Shown: positions 1 to 13,201, counted from the stretch's first letter. The stretch is DNA of 64,000 nt from Antitrichia curtipendula (GCA_951230915.1 OX579638.1:10062696-10126695), one strand, 5' to 3'. Notes: a model not told the origin generated them from the sequence alone. Numbers and translations: made by a program.

Positions 1-2629
1 AAAGGACAAGTTCTCACCAGACTCTGCAGCACCTGAGTGTGTTATCCATGGCTTTGATAGTTTGACTCAATTTCACCAGATGGATTTCCTACGACCTACA
101 TGGTAGAGCAAAGTCCAAGCAGCAGCAATTTTGTTAAATTGGAGATATTCCATTACGTGGCTTGCAACCAAAAGCTATACCTATCCTAGTTTGTGGCCTG
201 CAATGAGATCTTTTTGAAGATATATGTCACAATTTCTGGCTTGTGGAATATCGCCAATTTAATAAAATTGATGTTAAGCATGGAGACTGAGATGGAGACA
301 CTACTCTGGTTAGCATTGAGCTAAATTGTGTGTCTACCAATAAGTTGCAATGAAGCGTGTTTCAAATAAGTTTAGGATTCAATTCAAGTGGATTCTAAGC
401 TTGAAAATTTCTGATAGTTGCATCTAGATTATAAGAAGCTTTCACTGCACCAAATCATCTGTCACTTTGCAAATTCACACCATTGATATCGTGAACCCCC
501 ACCCCACACACACAAAAAATTGGAAATGCCTTTCATTACAGCTACAGTTTATTGCAGAATATGTGATCCATTTTGTTGATTGTCAACCAGTGTAGTACGT
601 ATCAGGGTCCAACATTCATGACAAAGTACGTATTAACGACATTCCGATTTGCTCTAATTTGCTCACCCAGCTTGTGAGTAGAATACTAAAATTCTAAGCT
701 CAACAGAACACGGGCTTCTCCAGCACCAACCCTATGATGGAGGTGCATGATAGACCAGAAAGTTTGCAAGGAGTTACGCATTACGTGCAGGAACAGGTAA
801 CCAATTCTCACATTTACCTCGCCCATGAAGCTCTTGTTTCGCAGCCTGCTTTAAGGTGTGACGACAGCATACGTATTGAGGTTTGTCTCTTTTCATGGCT
901 ACATCTAAGCTGCAGAAGAAGGAGCCGCAAATTCTTGTACATAATACATACAACTCTGAATTTTTGAGTTCACACTGAAAATGGCCTCAATAATGTTGAC
1001 CTGCATTTGAGCTGCTGTGTGTGCCCTCGTCCTGGAATATGTCAACTCTTCTGATGTCAAAATTAAAGTTTTAATGAAATAGCATCCCGATAAAAATATT
1101 AAGGTGAGCAACAAGTTGTCCTGGCAAGGAAATGGACAGCAGAACATTGATGGAGCTGCCAAAAAAGAGTGGCCTAATTAGTTTCTTCAGGAAGAAGTCA
1201 CCTTCCGCAGTCCGCAAAAGAGACTGTTCTAAGGTGAAAACACCCATTCCCGTCCCTGTACCTTGCCATGGACCCTAGACTCACCCAATTATGTCCCTAG
1301 ACTTTAGTTAATCCGTCAGCCAAATGCTTGGCTTTAATTGGCTGACATACTTGAAGGACACATACCAATATCTGACTGACTTAAGAGCTGATTTCCGCAG
1401 GGTTCAGTTTTGGGTGCACCTACATGACGGTTCCAGTGATCTAGAGACCCACAACTTTGAAAAATCATAGAAATTACATATGACATCCGAAAAATCTAAT
1501 TTTTTTTTGGAAAATTCATGATTTCCTCTCGCTAACATCAGAATTTTTTTATTTTTTTGAAATGATGCCTCCAAGTATGCTGAATTCCTTAAAGTGACGG
1601 TTTTGGGTGCTTCCACCTTAACATTCAGTTTCCTGATTAATTTTAGTAGCTGAAGTACTTATGTCCTTTTCACGATTCTCCATACACTGTTGATCATAAG
1701 TTTTGCCTGTCTTCATTTCTGTGTTAAGGTAGCTCAGTAGCTGACCCTATTCTGGCCACAATTTGGGATGTGGGTCATTGGGTGGGTCATGTGGATTTGA
1801 CAAAATTGCCTAAACTGATCATTCCCCTCTCCTAATGTGCCACTGCACAAACTAAAAGACACCATTGCAGGCCCTCATCGTTGATCTTGACCTAATTTTA
1901 AAAGTGCCTTGGTTTGTACCTATTATGACATTTTGTCATTTGAAATTGCACCCTTGGCGCTGTCTAAAATGAAACCCTATAAGGTTAAGGATATAAAGAG
2001 ATTATTCACAAAGCACTTTTACGTTATAGGACCCGTATCAATTCAAACCTATTCTCACAACATTGTGACATCATGTTTTCAGATTTGAAAGTTATCTTGT
2101 TGGTTTAGGTGGATACCCTTTATTAGCATAGTCATTACTATATTGCTATGTCTGTTGGGAAGATTCATCCGGTTCCAAAACTGTTGATTTGGTATCATGT
2201 TGTAATTCTATTGTGTTCTTTGCCTAGCTCCTATTGGAACAAGTATCCAATAGGCACCCTAATTCATCCAAAAAGCATGACTCTAAGTGATGTTTTGTGT
2301 GTGCATATATATATATTGAAAGTCACAACAAGGTACAAAGTGTGCAGTCTCTCTCTAGCCTCATTGATAGCTTTCTTTATCCAACCTTCATTAAACTTCT
2401 TCTTTGCAATCCAATCTTCCTTCCTTTAGAGCTTGGTTGCCTCATAATCAATCTTCTCTAGATAAAGCTTTTCTAGCTTAAGTAAGTTCAACCTCTTTCT
2501 TCTTCTTCTTTGCTTCCTCTTATACTGTTGTCTTTATGGATCTCACATAGTAGAAACTTGTCAATTCAATTGATTGCTAATAGTCTATATGTGATCTAAT
2601 AGTCTACGTCCAATCTTGGACACTGCTTG
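1..2629. other. AT-rich spacer, no supported gene
   Basis: No convincing coding unit is visible. Only short open frames occur and none carries a recognisable motif. The stretch near 734-980 is less AT-rich and contains GT/AG pairs that keep frame, but the implied introns are only 48 and 35 bases, too short for a normal plant intron. A TATATATA run lies near 2307-2316. Confidence 0.6.
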
Positions 2630-3560
2630 TTTTGGCAACTCTAGACATTCATCAATGCTTCTATTATTGTAACATTTGTCAATAGTCTCTTGACTAGAAT
2701 GTAAAACTTCAAACAAATATTTTCCATCAACATCAATATAGTAATGTTCTACACTTTCTTGAAGTAATGAAAAGTCCTCATTGAGAATCTCTTGTATATG
2801 AACATCTAGAAGCTCTTAAATAAAATCCTTCTCTTGGAGTTCGTTAGTATGGAGTGGTCAATTTCCCATACCTCCAAACCTTGATTTGATGTTTTCATTT
2901 GTCATATCTTTGAACAATCCTAAAGAAATCCATTGTACAAGATCTTCCTTTTGTACACTTTGTCCCTTATGAGACGTGGTCCAAATATCTTGATAGTCAA
3001 TTTGCTCTAAAAGAAACCTTAAAAGATTTGAAGACAAAAATGTCTAGAGGTTGTAAAATATGTGATGTATTGTAGGATAAAGAAACTTAATCTAGTCCAG
3101 CCTATTTACATTTTTGGACTATGTCTAGAGTAATATAGAAGTTATAACCATCAAATATCATAAGATGTATATATGTTAAATCAATTAAACATTTTTTTTT
3201 AATCATGGCTTCTATAAAACATCCATCCATCTAGAGAATAGCTATATGGTCATATGTGCACTAGGTTGTATGGCCCATAATGCATTTTTTTCACACTCAG
3301 ATACATAGTCATGTCATTTTTGAATGTCATTAAATATATAGAAGTTAGGAATGAACCCTCCACCAACATTTATGGCACAAGGAAAAGTTAAAGATTTTAT
3401 TTGATTAGGTAATAGTGAGTGTACACTACCACTCCCTACCCTAGGTAGAATTCTATTTCAATACCAATGTTCAACTAAAACTCTTGTCATGCTCCAAAGT
3501 GACATTATTTCTTCAAGCTCTCCAACATGTTTTTTAGCACTTCATTTCTAGTAACACCAA
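2630..3560 (-). pseudogene. decayed pogo/CENP-B-like DDE transposase
   Basis: Reading the minus strand by eye gives a broken but colinear transposase core. Around 3150-3130 there is a leucine-rich strand followed by FDGY, equivalent to the DG(H/Y) second catalytic aspartate region of the DDE_1 family. About 30 residues later comes NTSHILQPLDIFVFKSFK (3073-3020), a close match to the family signature H-T-S-H-x-L-Q-P-L-D-V-x-x-F-x-x-x-K. Upstream (3400-3230) is a GGGFIPNFYIF stretch, then a CE..ALWAIQPSA stretch, which in the family precede the second aspartate. Downstream (3000-2640) the frame stays protein-like to a stretch ending KQAVSKIG. Several stops interrupt it. Those after CK and AGLD near the core do not look like simple C-to-T changes, so this copy seems older than the elements at 30-58 kb. 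DNA-binding domain and terminal repeats were not found. Confidence 0.6.
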
Positions 3561-6500
3561 AGATCAAGATCTCCTAACATTGCACATGCCATGCACTAGT
3601 ATTATTACGTTCCAATACTAGTTATAGATTTTTCATTCCCTTATGATTTCTATTGATCACCTAACTCTTACAAGACATCAAGTATGGCATATGATGACAT
3701 GGAATAAAACTTTTGTTGATGTCAAAGCACTTAGTGGTGGCACTACTTACTACCGGAGTTAATCACTATTTAACAATATCTAATCCTTGGTTAGGCCACA
3801 ACCTCACTTGGGGACTCACTAGTTGGAACTCACAGTCATATCTTAGCATAAAGCAAGACACCATCTAATTGGTGCTAGGAGTTCCCAAGAGCATTCCATA
3901 GTGTCATGAAGGAGGTTGTGAAGCTCTATCACCAACCACATCGCCTAAGGGCACTTTGTTTCACCATAGCACCATTCGGGAAGGAGGAGGGAGACCATCT
4001 TCATCATGTTCTTTACAAGATTTGGACCTATTAAAGGAGATTTGAGGGCATGGGAGGGCTATTTCAGGTTTCCTAGGATGTGAATTAGTCAAAATATCTA
4101 AATAATAACTAAATTTTTTATTTTATTTTAAAATCATTAAATTATTTTAAAATTTAATTAAATAATATTATTTGACGAGGCATAGTCATGGCCACATCAG
4201 ATTGTTGATTTGGTAGAGTTTCCATTGTTCCCACAATTCAAGAACTCCTAAGAACTTACGGTCTTATTTTGGCCCAAAAAATCTTCTAATGCCCTCCTCC
4301 CTATGAGTCTACATGGCATTCAAGGCACACTCAAAATTGCCAGTTCTATTGCATTCATCCCTGAAAATAGAAAAAAAATTAGAATCTAACGTGGAACCTA
4401 GTACTTCACTTACCTTATATTATGTGGTAAAAATTCCATAAAGTTTGACAATATATATTGGAAGATATTAGCCTTCAAAGTTTGAAAAAAATTATTTTTT
4501 TGAACACTAATTTGCAATTTAAGATGACTTTGACTGTCATTTGTGAAAAATTCCACTTTAGACTTTGAATTTAAAAAAAATTGTGTTATAGAATTGAGTT
4601 GAAAGTCTAGAAGTTTTTTTTTAAATACGCTTGATTTTCTTTCTTTAGAAAATTGTTCAGTAGATGTAGGTCCAAGATTGAAAGAAAAATTAAATTGTTA
4701 ATAGCTATGAGATGGGATTGAAACACTATAATTTCAAGGGTGAAATAATTTTAGCAAACAAACTCAACTTTTTCAACAATTGTTTTTTGAAGAACTATGA
4801 AAATTGCACTAAAAAATGAATCTTATACGTTATTTTTTCAAGAAGATGCTCTAATTGCCCCCCTAATAAAAAATTTCATAATTTCACATAACAAATTCAA
4901 ATGGAATGAATAAAAGCTTTCCAGATAGATAAAATTACAATCTATAAAAAACAATTTTTTTTAAATTATATATTTATTTGTGTGTGGAGTCAGTTTTTGC
5001 CCTCAACATCAAAAAAGGACCTATTGTGGCATAACTTTTGCTCATGGGCAACAATTGAAATAAAAATTATATTCCTTAAAAGCTAACATAATGAATATTG
5101 GGTCCCTAGGAGATTGCCAAAAATCCATTTTGTCCTCGAAGGGGACAATGGGACTTTAGGGGTTAAAGGTTAACCTTGGAACATGGGGCTAGTTACTACA
5201 TAAATCATCTTGTTTTGTTCCATATAAATTATTTGCTTAAGGAAAAACAAGAATACTCATAGGAGGTGAAACTAGTGTGCAAAACCTTCTCTTTTCACAC
5301 AAAATTCCAATGATGGAAATCTGCACTTCTTTCTTACATTGAAGGATTCTTGGTCATCCATTAGACAATTAGTGTCTGCATGCTAAATGTAATCTTAACT
5401 CTAAAGGACATAACCTACAATTGTGTAGTTAAACTTGAAAGTCCCTTACTTTGTATCTTCTATTCTTTTATGATTTATGAGTTTAACATTTTTTAAAGAT
5501 GAAATCACATGTCTAATATTTTCATAAAAATTTTAAATCTTTTTTGAGAAAATTTCAAATTACCATAAATTTTTGAAGAGAAAACGAAGAAAATTTATAT
5601 CAAATACAAACTATGTTCAAAATATCTAATTTTTGGGATAGACATACATTAGTATAGAATGTTGTGGTATTAAGAATTTTTTGTATTATTTATTATTTAA
5701 AAACATGGATATAGATCTTCAACTTCAAACTTTATTGAAATGCTTATGTTTAAGGAATTTCTAAAAATTCTAGATACAGTAAAGTTTTACTTTAAAATTT
5801 TGATTTTATTAGTTTTGATAAGAAGAAAAAGGAATTATTTTGAATGTCAAAATCAAATTTTAAGGATAAAAGTTCAAAGTATTGAAATACATTGGATAGT
5901 GCATCGTTTTTTTATAAACTACCTCGTATAAAACCAAGAAACAACTAAAAAATTTTGAACTTAATTCAAGGATGTGGGTATAGCATCAAAAAAGTTGCAC
6001 ATAAAAAATTGGATGAAAATCATCCATTTTTAATATGCACAAAGTTTGTTTGATCATTCACAATACACAAAGTGTCTTTGGTGTCATTCCAGGGTTAATC
6101 TGAAAATGACCTCCATGACTAAAATGTGTAGGTTCTAAATATGAGATTTTAGAATCAATACTAATTAAATTTAAAATGAACAATTATAAAATCATGACGA
6201 GGCTATCTTCTATGTGTGTGCTTTGTGTAGGTGCATTACTACAAGAAAAAGGGTTATTTTAAGTATAATCCTAATAATATAGTCCTATAATTTATGATCT
6301 TGCTCCAATGCATGGGGTTAGGTAAACCAATCCATCCTAGGCAAAAGATCCATTACAAATACCTCAGAAGTAATCTATTACTTCTGAAGGCCATTTAATT
6401 GGATTAAAAAACATTCAAGATTGTCATTTTCAATGCATACAACAAAATTTTAAACACACTTTTTTTGGCATATCCAACCACAGGATTTTGCAATAGACTA

Positions 6501-7944
6501 ATAAGAGTACGTCTTCAGGAAATTTTAGAAACTTTGATTGTATTGCTTACAAGATATGAATGTTTAAAGTGAAGAAAACAAGTTTCTTAAATTCCTAGCC
6601 TAACTAGATTGTCAGGCTTTGAATCCTCTTAACTTAAATTTTTTTGTGCTACAAATTGTGAACCAAATTTTTTTACGTTGAATAATTGAATTGAAAATTC
6701 AGAATTTTTTTACAAAAAACTACTTCCTTTGTCCCTCTAAAAACCTCAAAAAACTTTTCCCATTAGAGATTAACTGTACTTTTGGTCTTTGTGCCAATGA
6801 TAAATGCATTCAAAAATCAATAATCCATCCCTTAGATTGATGCAAAATCTTCAACTTAGGTGCCATCATTTAGGCATCCAAAATCTATATAGAAAGTATC
6901 ATATTATTTGAGCATTGTTCATGAATGGTGCCAACTTGTCATTCATGTTGATTTAATAGTTGGAGGCAAGAATAGAATTTTAGAAATATATATTCCCAAT
7001 CCAAATACATGCAACAAGGAAAGTTGGCCCCTTTCATGAACAAATCTTCATAGCACCCAAAATGGTCACCAAATCCATTGTCAACATGGTTGTTTGAAAA
7101 AGCAACAAATAGAAAGGGCTTCATATAGGCAAGGCCAAGCTTGTTACAAGAAGAATGCTTCCTAATTGCACCTTCAACAAGGTCATTCAATTCAATGCTT
7201 ACTCAAAGGTCAAAATCAGTAAACAGAGTTTTTTAGTGGGACACAAATTGTGCGTGATTCGGAGGTTTTTAGAGGGACAGATTGTGTATAATTCTCATCC
7301 TTTTAAAAGTTGCTGGATTTGTATAAGATACAAGGAAACACTAAATTGTTGATAGTTCTAAAATAAAATTGAAACTCACTAATTCCAACAATGAGATTTT
7401 CTTAGAAAGCAAAATAAACCATGTGCAAGTTTTTCTTTGAAATGTTGTTAAAATTGAGTTCTTAAATGGATACCATAGATTTTTTTCTTAGAAATTTTGC
7501 TAAGATTCCCTACAAAACAAGAAGCTCTGTAATTTTTAAATTACTTATTCAAATAGAATGAATCAAATCTTTCTACATAGACAAAATTATAGTAATTAAA
7601 AAATTAAATTTAAAAAATTATTTCAAATTTAGTTTGTTTGGCTACTTGCCTCACCTATTTGGTATTTATTGTGGCTTAATTTTTTCTCTTAGGCGCCAAT
7701 TGATATAAAAATTATATTCCCCCAAAGCTAATCAATTTTTCTATTTTGCAAAAAAGTTTCAAAAAATCTTGCAAAAAATTGAGACTATAGGTACCTGCCT
7801 AAGCCTTCAAGAGTCCCTTGATATGGGATTTTTGGAACATGACCCATTGAAGTCTTGCAAATATCCATGACAAATTTTTTCCAATGAACAAGATTTAGGC
7901 TACATCAGGTTGAGTTAGTGACCACAATTAACATCTTAGATGAT
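3561..7944. other. AT-rich spacer with degenerate repeats
   Basis: No gene is supported. The longest open frames are about 60-85 codons with biased AT-rich composition and no motif. The sequence holds decayed dispersed repeats, including phrases such as tattgtggcataacttttgc near 5021-5041 that recur elsewhere in the window. Confidence 0.55.
4985..5172 (-). repeat. fragment of AT-rich dispersed repeat family R3 (inverted)
   Basis: The stretch from a 'cctattgtggcata' phrase to 'gggactttaggggttaa' matches, in reverse complement, the start of the copy at 32613-33256, which reads 'cccctaaag...gggacaaaatgga...tatgccacaataacctc'. The 'ctttaggggttaa' edge recurs at several repeat boundaries and looks like a terminal motif. 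Identity was judged by eye. Confidence 0.5.
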
Positions 7945-8265
7945 GGTAACGGAGTGATTAGTGATTGCAATAGGAACTTCTACCTTTTGTGTGTGAATTC
8001 ATTACAAGAAGTGCCCTTTTTAGGCCTTCATGTTGTGTCAATGTTAGAAAATACTGTGACTGCTTTAGGTGAATAAGATGACTAGCATAGATATATTCTT
8101 TTGTTGGTATGGGGTAGTTTAGAAGTTCTTTTGGACCAATCAAGAAGCACACTTCCAAAATTCATAACAAATTAATTTTAGAACAATTCATATTAGGGAA
8201 AAAAACAAAAAACACACCTTCAATTGTTCTCCACATATCTCACATTTCTATTTGTGTAGAATTTA
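7945..8265 (+). repeat. dispersed AT-rich repeat R1, copy 1
   Basis: Shares a colinear run of phrases with 10905-11205 and, for its second half, with 36830-37080: 'gtgattagtga', 'gtgactg..tta', 'aagatga', 'tggggtag', 'cacacttc', 'ctcacatttctatttgtg'. It abuts the R2 repeat that starts at about 8266. It has no coding potential. Confidence 0.55.
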
Positions 8266-9404
8266 TTTTAACCCCTAAAGGACCAAACACCATTTTTTTG
8301 ACAACATAGCAATTTTGGATAGCTCACTACAACCAAATTTTTTATTTATTTTCACACAACATGTGCCCAAGGAGTAGCTTTAAGGCCCAACAATTTTCAT
8401 AACTTTTGACTAGTAGTCAAAAAGTTATTGCATGATATGTCATTTTCATTGGTTGGCGGGCAGCCCGGGCAGCTGAAAAACTTCTTTAAAAATCACTTTT
8501 TCTTAAAATAAAAAATTGAAATTGGTTCTTTAGATTTATATGTACGTGGGAAGCTTTGAATCATTCCATTTTGATTAATGAGATGATAGTTTTGAGGAGT
8601 TTTAGTTTGGGGGTAGTTATAGAATCTCTACTCTAAAATAAACTTTGAAGTCCTTTATTTAACTCAATTTTCAGTATTTTTGAAAAAAACTAAAAACATT
8701 GGGTGTTGATTGTTTATTACAACATTACAACCTTTGGGATTGGCATTTTTCAATTCCATATTTCAATTCTAAACAATTTAGTGTTATGAATATTCTCTAC
8801 CTCTTTCTACTTACTATTTATTTCCTGTATGTTTTACAATTCCAAATGATCTGAAATTTTTCAAGCATATAGACAACTTGCCTTGAAAAACAAATCCTAA
8901 GAATAACCACCATTCCGGACATTTTTCATACAAATGTGACCTTGTTAAGTGCAGCTGCCACGGATTTTTGTCAATTCAGACGCTATTATTTTGCAATGCA
9001 CACGGTGGAAATTTCTGAAATGTTTCCAACAACTTCTAAAATTAGTGTACTACAAAATCTTATGGTTACATTTTTCCAAAAATGTTTTTATTCCTAAAAT
9101 TTGGTACTTGTATCAGAAATAGCAGTTTCGGAGTGGTTTTGGTGAAAACATAGTCTCTGACCTTCACGAGTTAACCCACAAACAACGCGGAGGATGTTTT
9201 CTGGTCGATGAATGACAAAGAATATCTCCTTGTAGGACAGAAGTGCAACTATTCATCCTCCAAATTTTGTGTGGAAAGGGAAGATCATCTACAGTAGTTT
9301 GACTTCCAATGAGTGCTTTTGCATTATTTTAATCCAACAACGCACACGATGTCAAAAAACAGATGGTTTCCACGGTTATGAGCCCGTCGTTTAAGGGTTA
9401 AAGG
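8266..9404 (+). mobile_element. AT-rich terminal-inverted-repeat element R2, copy 1
   Basis: The left edge reads 'taacccctaaaggacc' and the right edge 'gtttaagggttaaagg', forming a short imperfect inverted repeat. The interior aligns with 15130-15735 in the same orientation and with 26472-27395 in reverse. Shared phrases include 'cataacttttgac', 'cattttgat(t/c)aatgagat', 'tctactctaaaataaac', 'gattgtttattacaacatta' and 'gacaacttgcct'. No protein is encoded, so it behaves like a non-autonomous DNA element. The target duplication was not resolved. Confidence 0.5.
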
Positions 9405-10055
9405 TTGAAAATTTTCCAACAACGCCAGCAGGGCCAGTCAGTCTGTCCTAGGCTGGTTTCGCTTACCTTACATGCGCTGCACACCAGCTCAGAGTCACAC
9501 CAACTGCAGTTGGTCCCCTCCGCCATGTGGGATTATTGGAATAGACAAGTTGCAGTTCAAACTGTGTCCATGTCGCAAGCTGCGATCAGTAAGTTAGCGA
9601 GGGCCTTGTCAGTCAAGCCCTCACGCTTCGGCCAGCACGGATTCTTTAGTCACGTCGTGGGCATCTTCGTCTTTCCAATCTACTGGCGGTTGAACTTACC
9701 CAAACAAGTAAGATATGACCAAAACACGAGATAAAAAATATTCATGTGCTCTCTAGGGACAGACCTGGGGTTCAGGGTCCCCCCCCCTGTGGCTGCCATT
9801 TGGCTCCCCTAGAGACAGAGCCGACAGAAAGGTGAACCAACAAATGAGCATTATTTTCATTTCATGTTGTACCAAAAAAGAGGACAAACTGCCCATCTAT
9901 CCATATTGGCAGCCACACATATCATGGACTCACATACCTTGACTAAGGACATCCATTCTGTAAGTGTGAGGAGGTACTAAGTAACTGGAGTTGGCCAGCA
10001 GGGAGCAGGTTTTTTTTTTGTGCGGGGGGAGGGTATAGGAGAAGGCTAAAAACAG
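9405..10055. other. less AT-rich segment, no recognised gene
   Basis: Base composition rises here relative to the spacers on both sides. A 109-codon open frame runs 9405-9734 on the plus strand, but it has no ATG at its start and no motif I recognise. A run of nine C residues lies near 9780-9788. The segment leads into the minisatellite and may be one insertion with it. Confidence 0.35.
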
Positions 10056-10089
10056 TTCTGTAAGGGCATTAAGAACTGCCCTTACAGAA
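10056..10089. repeat. 13-bp perfect inverted repeat abutting the minisatellite
   Basis: The arms ttctgtaagggca (10056-10068) and tgcccttacagaa (10077-10089) are exact reverse complements with an 8-base loop. The right arm ends exactly where the first 36-bp repeat begins. A hairpin at the edge of an array is a plausible start point for replication slippage; that role is inference. Confidence 0.8.
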
Positions 10090-10593
10090 GTGCCAGAAAC
10101 AGTGCACAGGGATGTAGAAATGGAAGTGCCAGAAACAGTGCACAGGGATGTAGAAATGGAAGTGCCAGAAACAGTGCACAGGGATGTAGAAATGGAAGTG
10201 CCAGAAACAGTGCACAGGGATGTAGAAATGGAAGTGCCAGAAACAGTGCACAGGGATGTAGAAATGGAAGTGCCAGAAACAGTGCACAGGGATGTAGAAA
10301 TGGAAGTGCCAGAAACAGTGCACAGGGATGTAGAAATGGAAGTGCCAGAAACAGTGCACAGGGATGTAGAAATGGAAGTGCCAGAAACAGTGCACAGGGA
10401 TGTAGAAATGGAAGTGCCAGAAACAGTGCACAGGGATGTAGAAATGGAAGTGCCAGAAACAGTGCACAGGGATGTAGAAATGGAAGTGCCAGAAACAGTG
10501 CACAGGGATGTAGAAATGGAAGTGCCAGAAACAGTGCACAGGGATGTAGAAATGGAAGTGCCAGAAACAGTGCACAGGGATGTAGAAATGGAA
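10090..10593. repeat. 36-bp minisatellite, 14 identical units
   Basis: The unit gtgccagaaacagtgcacag + ggatgtagaaatggaa repeats 14 times with no differences that I can see. The period is a multiple of three, so open frames of 179-263 codons arise on both strands: plus strand VPETVHRDVEME, minus strand frames such as SISTSLCTVSGT. Because all three minus frames and one plus frame are open, the openness is a property of the unit and not evidence for a protein. Perfect identity implies a very recent expansion or ongoing homogenisation. Confidence 0.95.
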
Positions 10594-10720
10594 GTGACCC
10601 TGTGTGGTGAGAAATTGCCATCCCATGTTGTGTGTGGTTTTGGGATATTGATCAGGTGACATGGTTCACCATCATGTGTGATTTTGTATAGTGGGAGGTC
10701 TCCCCTGAAGGCCTCACGCA

Positions 10721-10784
10721 ATGTGAGGGCCTTGGCCTCAACGCCAAGGCAGGAGCCCGAGCCTGAAGGCCAGGGCCCTCACAT
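10721..10784. repeat. 17-bp imperfect hairpin downstream of the minisatellite
   Basis: The arm atgtgagggccttggcc (10721-10737) pairs with ggccagggccctcacat (10768-10784), one mismatch, around a 30-base GC-rich loop that itself holds a cttgg/ccaag pair. No function is assigned. Confidence 0.65.
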
Positions 10785-10904
10785 CACTGGGAGCCAGATG
10801 CGATAATAAGGTAAACAAGCCCATTGTGGTCAGATGACCAATAGTGGACACCTCATGACCCCATGATGGTTTTTCAGACCACAATCAATATCTAACCTGA
10901 CACC

Positions 10905-11205
10905 TATGAAGTGATTAGTGACCTTATTAGGAACACCTAACTTTTTCAGTGTAAATCATCCTAGGAAGTGACTTTGAATGGCATTTCACATTAGAAATTA
11001 TTGTGACCACTTTAGGGGATTAAGATGAGCATATTGGATACACTTTCTGTTGGTTAAAGGGCAGCCTGTTGACCATGTTGGGAAGATCACTTCAGAAATA
11101 CATAACTAATTCACACTTTGTCTGAAAAATAAAATTTCAATTGCTCTCACTATTTCTCACACTTATCTTTATGTGGGGAAAAATTTGGAAAATTTCAGCA
11201 ATGGC
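10905..11205 (+). repeat. dispersed AT-rich repeat R1, copy 2
   Basis: Colinear with 7945-8265: 'gtgattagtgacc', 'tgtgaccactttagg', 'aagatgagcatattgga', 'tttctcacacttatctttatgtgg'. Unlike copy 1 it is not followed directly by R2. Confidence 0.5.
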
Positions 11206-11306
11206 ATAAGGGCAGACTCCAAATTCTGACCATAATGGGTTGTTTTACCTTAGTGCTATGCACTATAACCAATGCCTGGCACTATAACAAATGCATTGTG
11301 GCATAT

Positions 11307-11718
11307 AAGGTAGTAGGCTCTAAAAGCGACCCTTTAAGGGCTGATTCGCCTTTTTCATAGGTTTGCATGATTAAAAATATTTTTAGCTCATTTTTCAGAG
11401 AAAGCGAAATAGATGCCAAATGTAAAACAAGTGGTTTCATATTTTTTGAAGCATTTTTGAATTAGTTATGAATTTTCAAAGATTTTTGTTGTAGGTACCT
11501 ATTTATGACCCTATGTCTCCCAAAATCTGTCTCTTTGCAACTTCTAAAGTGATTTGAGGAAATCAAGGGCAATGATTGGCTCTTGCAATAGAAAAACAAC
11601 TTTTCCTTGATGCATTCAATAGCTAGAGTAGTCCATTCAAGGATCACCTGCAATCCATTCTACAACTAATTATAGGGTCGGTTTGAAAGAGAGGGTCGCT
11701 TTTACAGCACACTACCTT
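11307..11718 (+). mobile_element. MITE R4, copy 1 (412 bp)
   Basis: Terminal inverted repeats of about 25 bases: the left end starts aaggtagtaggctctaaaag, and the right end reads cttttacagcacactacctt, with a few mismatches. The interior matches, in reverse, the copy at 16996-17679. After removing the nested insert, that copy is 408 bases long, so both were full length when inserted. It is non-coding. Superfamily is unknown. Confidence 0.8.
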
Positions 11719-13167
11719 AAAGAAGTTCATTTTTTTGCAAGACCGAGTTCAAGAGTGCTTAATACTCATAATAAACTCTTGAATTTGGTGAGGTATGCAA
11801 AATGGCATTGAAATGTCAAAAAGTAGCAAGAAAATTGCAAAAACACATTTGAGGTTGAACCTCCTTCTACTAAAATGCTTCTCAGTCACTCATAATTTCT
11901 TGGATCAATGCAAAATTTTAACAACACAAACTAGACTAGTATGTGCAACTTTTCAGTTTTTTTCAATTGGAAACGGACATTGTATGAAGATGAAACAAAC
12001 CGCTAAAGTTCACTGTAATCCAAAAATGTCAGGATTTTAAACTTCGAATTGCTCCCAAACATTCAAAACAACTTGGATTGACATGAAAATCTTACTACTA
12101 TTACTACACCGAAAGGAAAACATAATCTAACAAACAGTTATTGAAAACAAACATCATGTGAGGTAGATACAAGACCCTAAAGTTGCAACCACCAAATCCA
12201 GTTTGGTGGACTCAAATTGAACTTGTGAACTTTGATTGGCTTCCAAAAAATTTGTACACCTTGTAGCGAGCAATTTTTTTTTCTGTATGTGGGGCGGTGT
12301 GCCGTAACATTTAGTAGCAGAGAGAACAAGTGCCCTCCCTTGGACATAATGGTGTGGAATATTCTCCACCCATCAATACCTATAAGGACTGATGTTTTAA
12401 GTATTGTTAGAATTGCAATCTGTGTTATGTAAAGTCAATGGGTCGCAGTTACACGTGATTGAGGCGATAGCAAAGAAAAGCTTCTAGACTTTTTTTTAAA
12501 ACTTCAAAAAAAAACATTCAATTTCTTGAGAAAAATAACAATGCAACAACAAAATTCCTTCACTGTGCTTCCCAAGCCATTAATGATTTACAATTTGAAT
12601 TTGTGAAATCAAGCTCTTAATATACATATAGGGAGGTAGGAGGTGAAACAACCCATGTGGGATATGTAAATTAAAATTAGTAGGAGCTCAACGTTCATAG
12701 TTAAATCAAAATGAGAAAATGTGTTTAATGGATAATTTTAGACTTCATTTAGGCATAGAAAAATAACGTTAAAAATTTGAAAAATCAAGTTAAATTTCAT
12801 CTCCAAAAATACGATTGAGATTTTGAGCTTCCAATCAAAAGTTATGGACAAATTTCAAAGAGGGGTTGGAAGGAACATTTTCTTTGACATTTTCAACACC
12901 CTCTCAAAGTTTTGTACATAACCTTCTATTGGAGGCTTCAAATTCCAAACGGATATGTGGAGATGAGATTTAGATTGATTTACCAAATTTTTTTAGTTCA
13001 AAGTTTAAAAAAAAAATATATTCTACTATGACTAAATGAGGTCTAAAATTTTACATCAAACACCATTTTGACATTTTTACAATGAGCAGTCAAGCTCTCA
13101 TTTTCAAATTAACCCATACCCTTTAAGGATTCATAGTGGACAATTGATTTCAATATAAAAATGACAT

Positions 13168-13201
13168 CTTCAACCTTCATTTCTACAAATGAAGGTTGAA
13201 G
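13168..13201. repeat. perfect 15-bp hairpin
   Basis: The arms cttcaaccttcattt (13168-13182) and aaatgaaggttgaag (13187-13201) are exact reverse complements around a 4-base loop. It may be the centre of a palindromic MITE; no wider inverted repeat was recognised. Confidence 0.8.

Noticed and set aside
734..978. Three-exon small gene with phase-keeping GT/AG sites
   Set aside because: Introns of 48 and 35 bases are too short for normal splicing, and the 53-residue product has no known motif.
2148..2429. LTR-like start (tgttgggaagattc) and a tggtatca primer-site-like word
   Set aside because: No second LTR, polypurine tract or reverse transcriptase nearby; the words are too short to support an element.
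9405..9734. 109-codon plus-strand frame
   Set aside because: No ATG at its start, no motif and no splice context.
10069..10721. Four overlapping open frames of 179-263 codons across the minisatellite
   Set aside because: They exist because a 36-base unit without stops in those frames was repeated; several frames on both strands are open at once.
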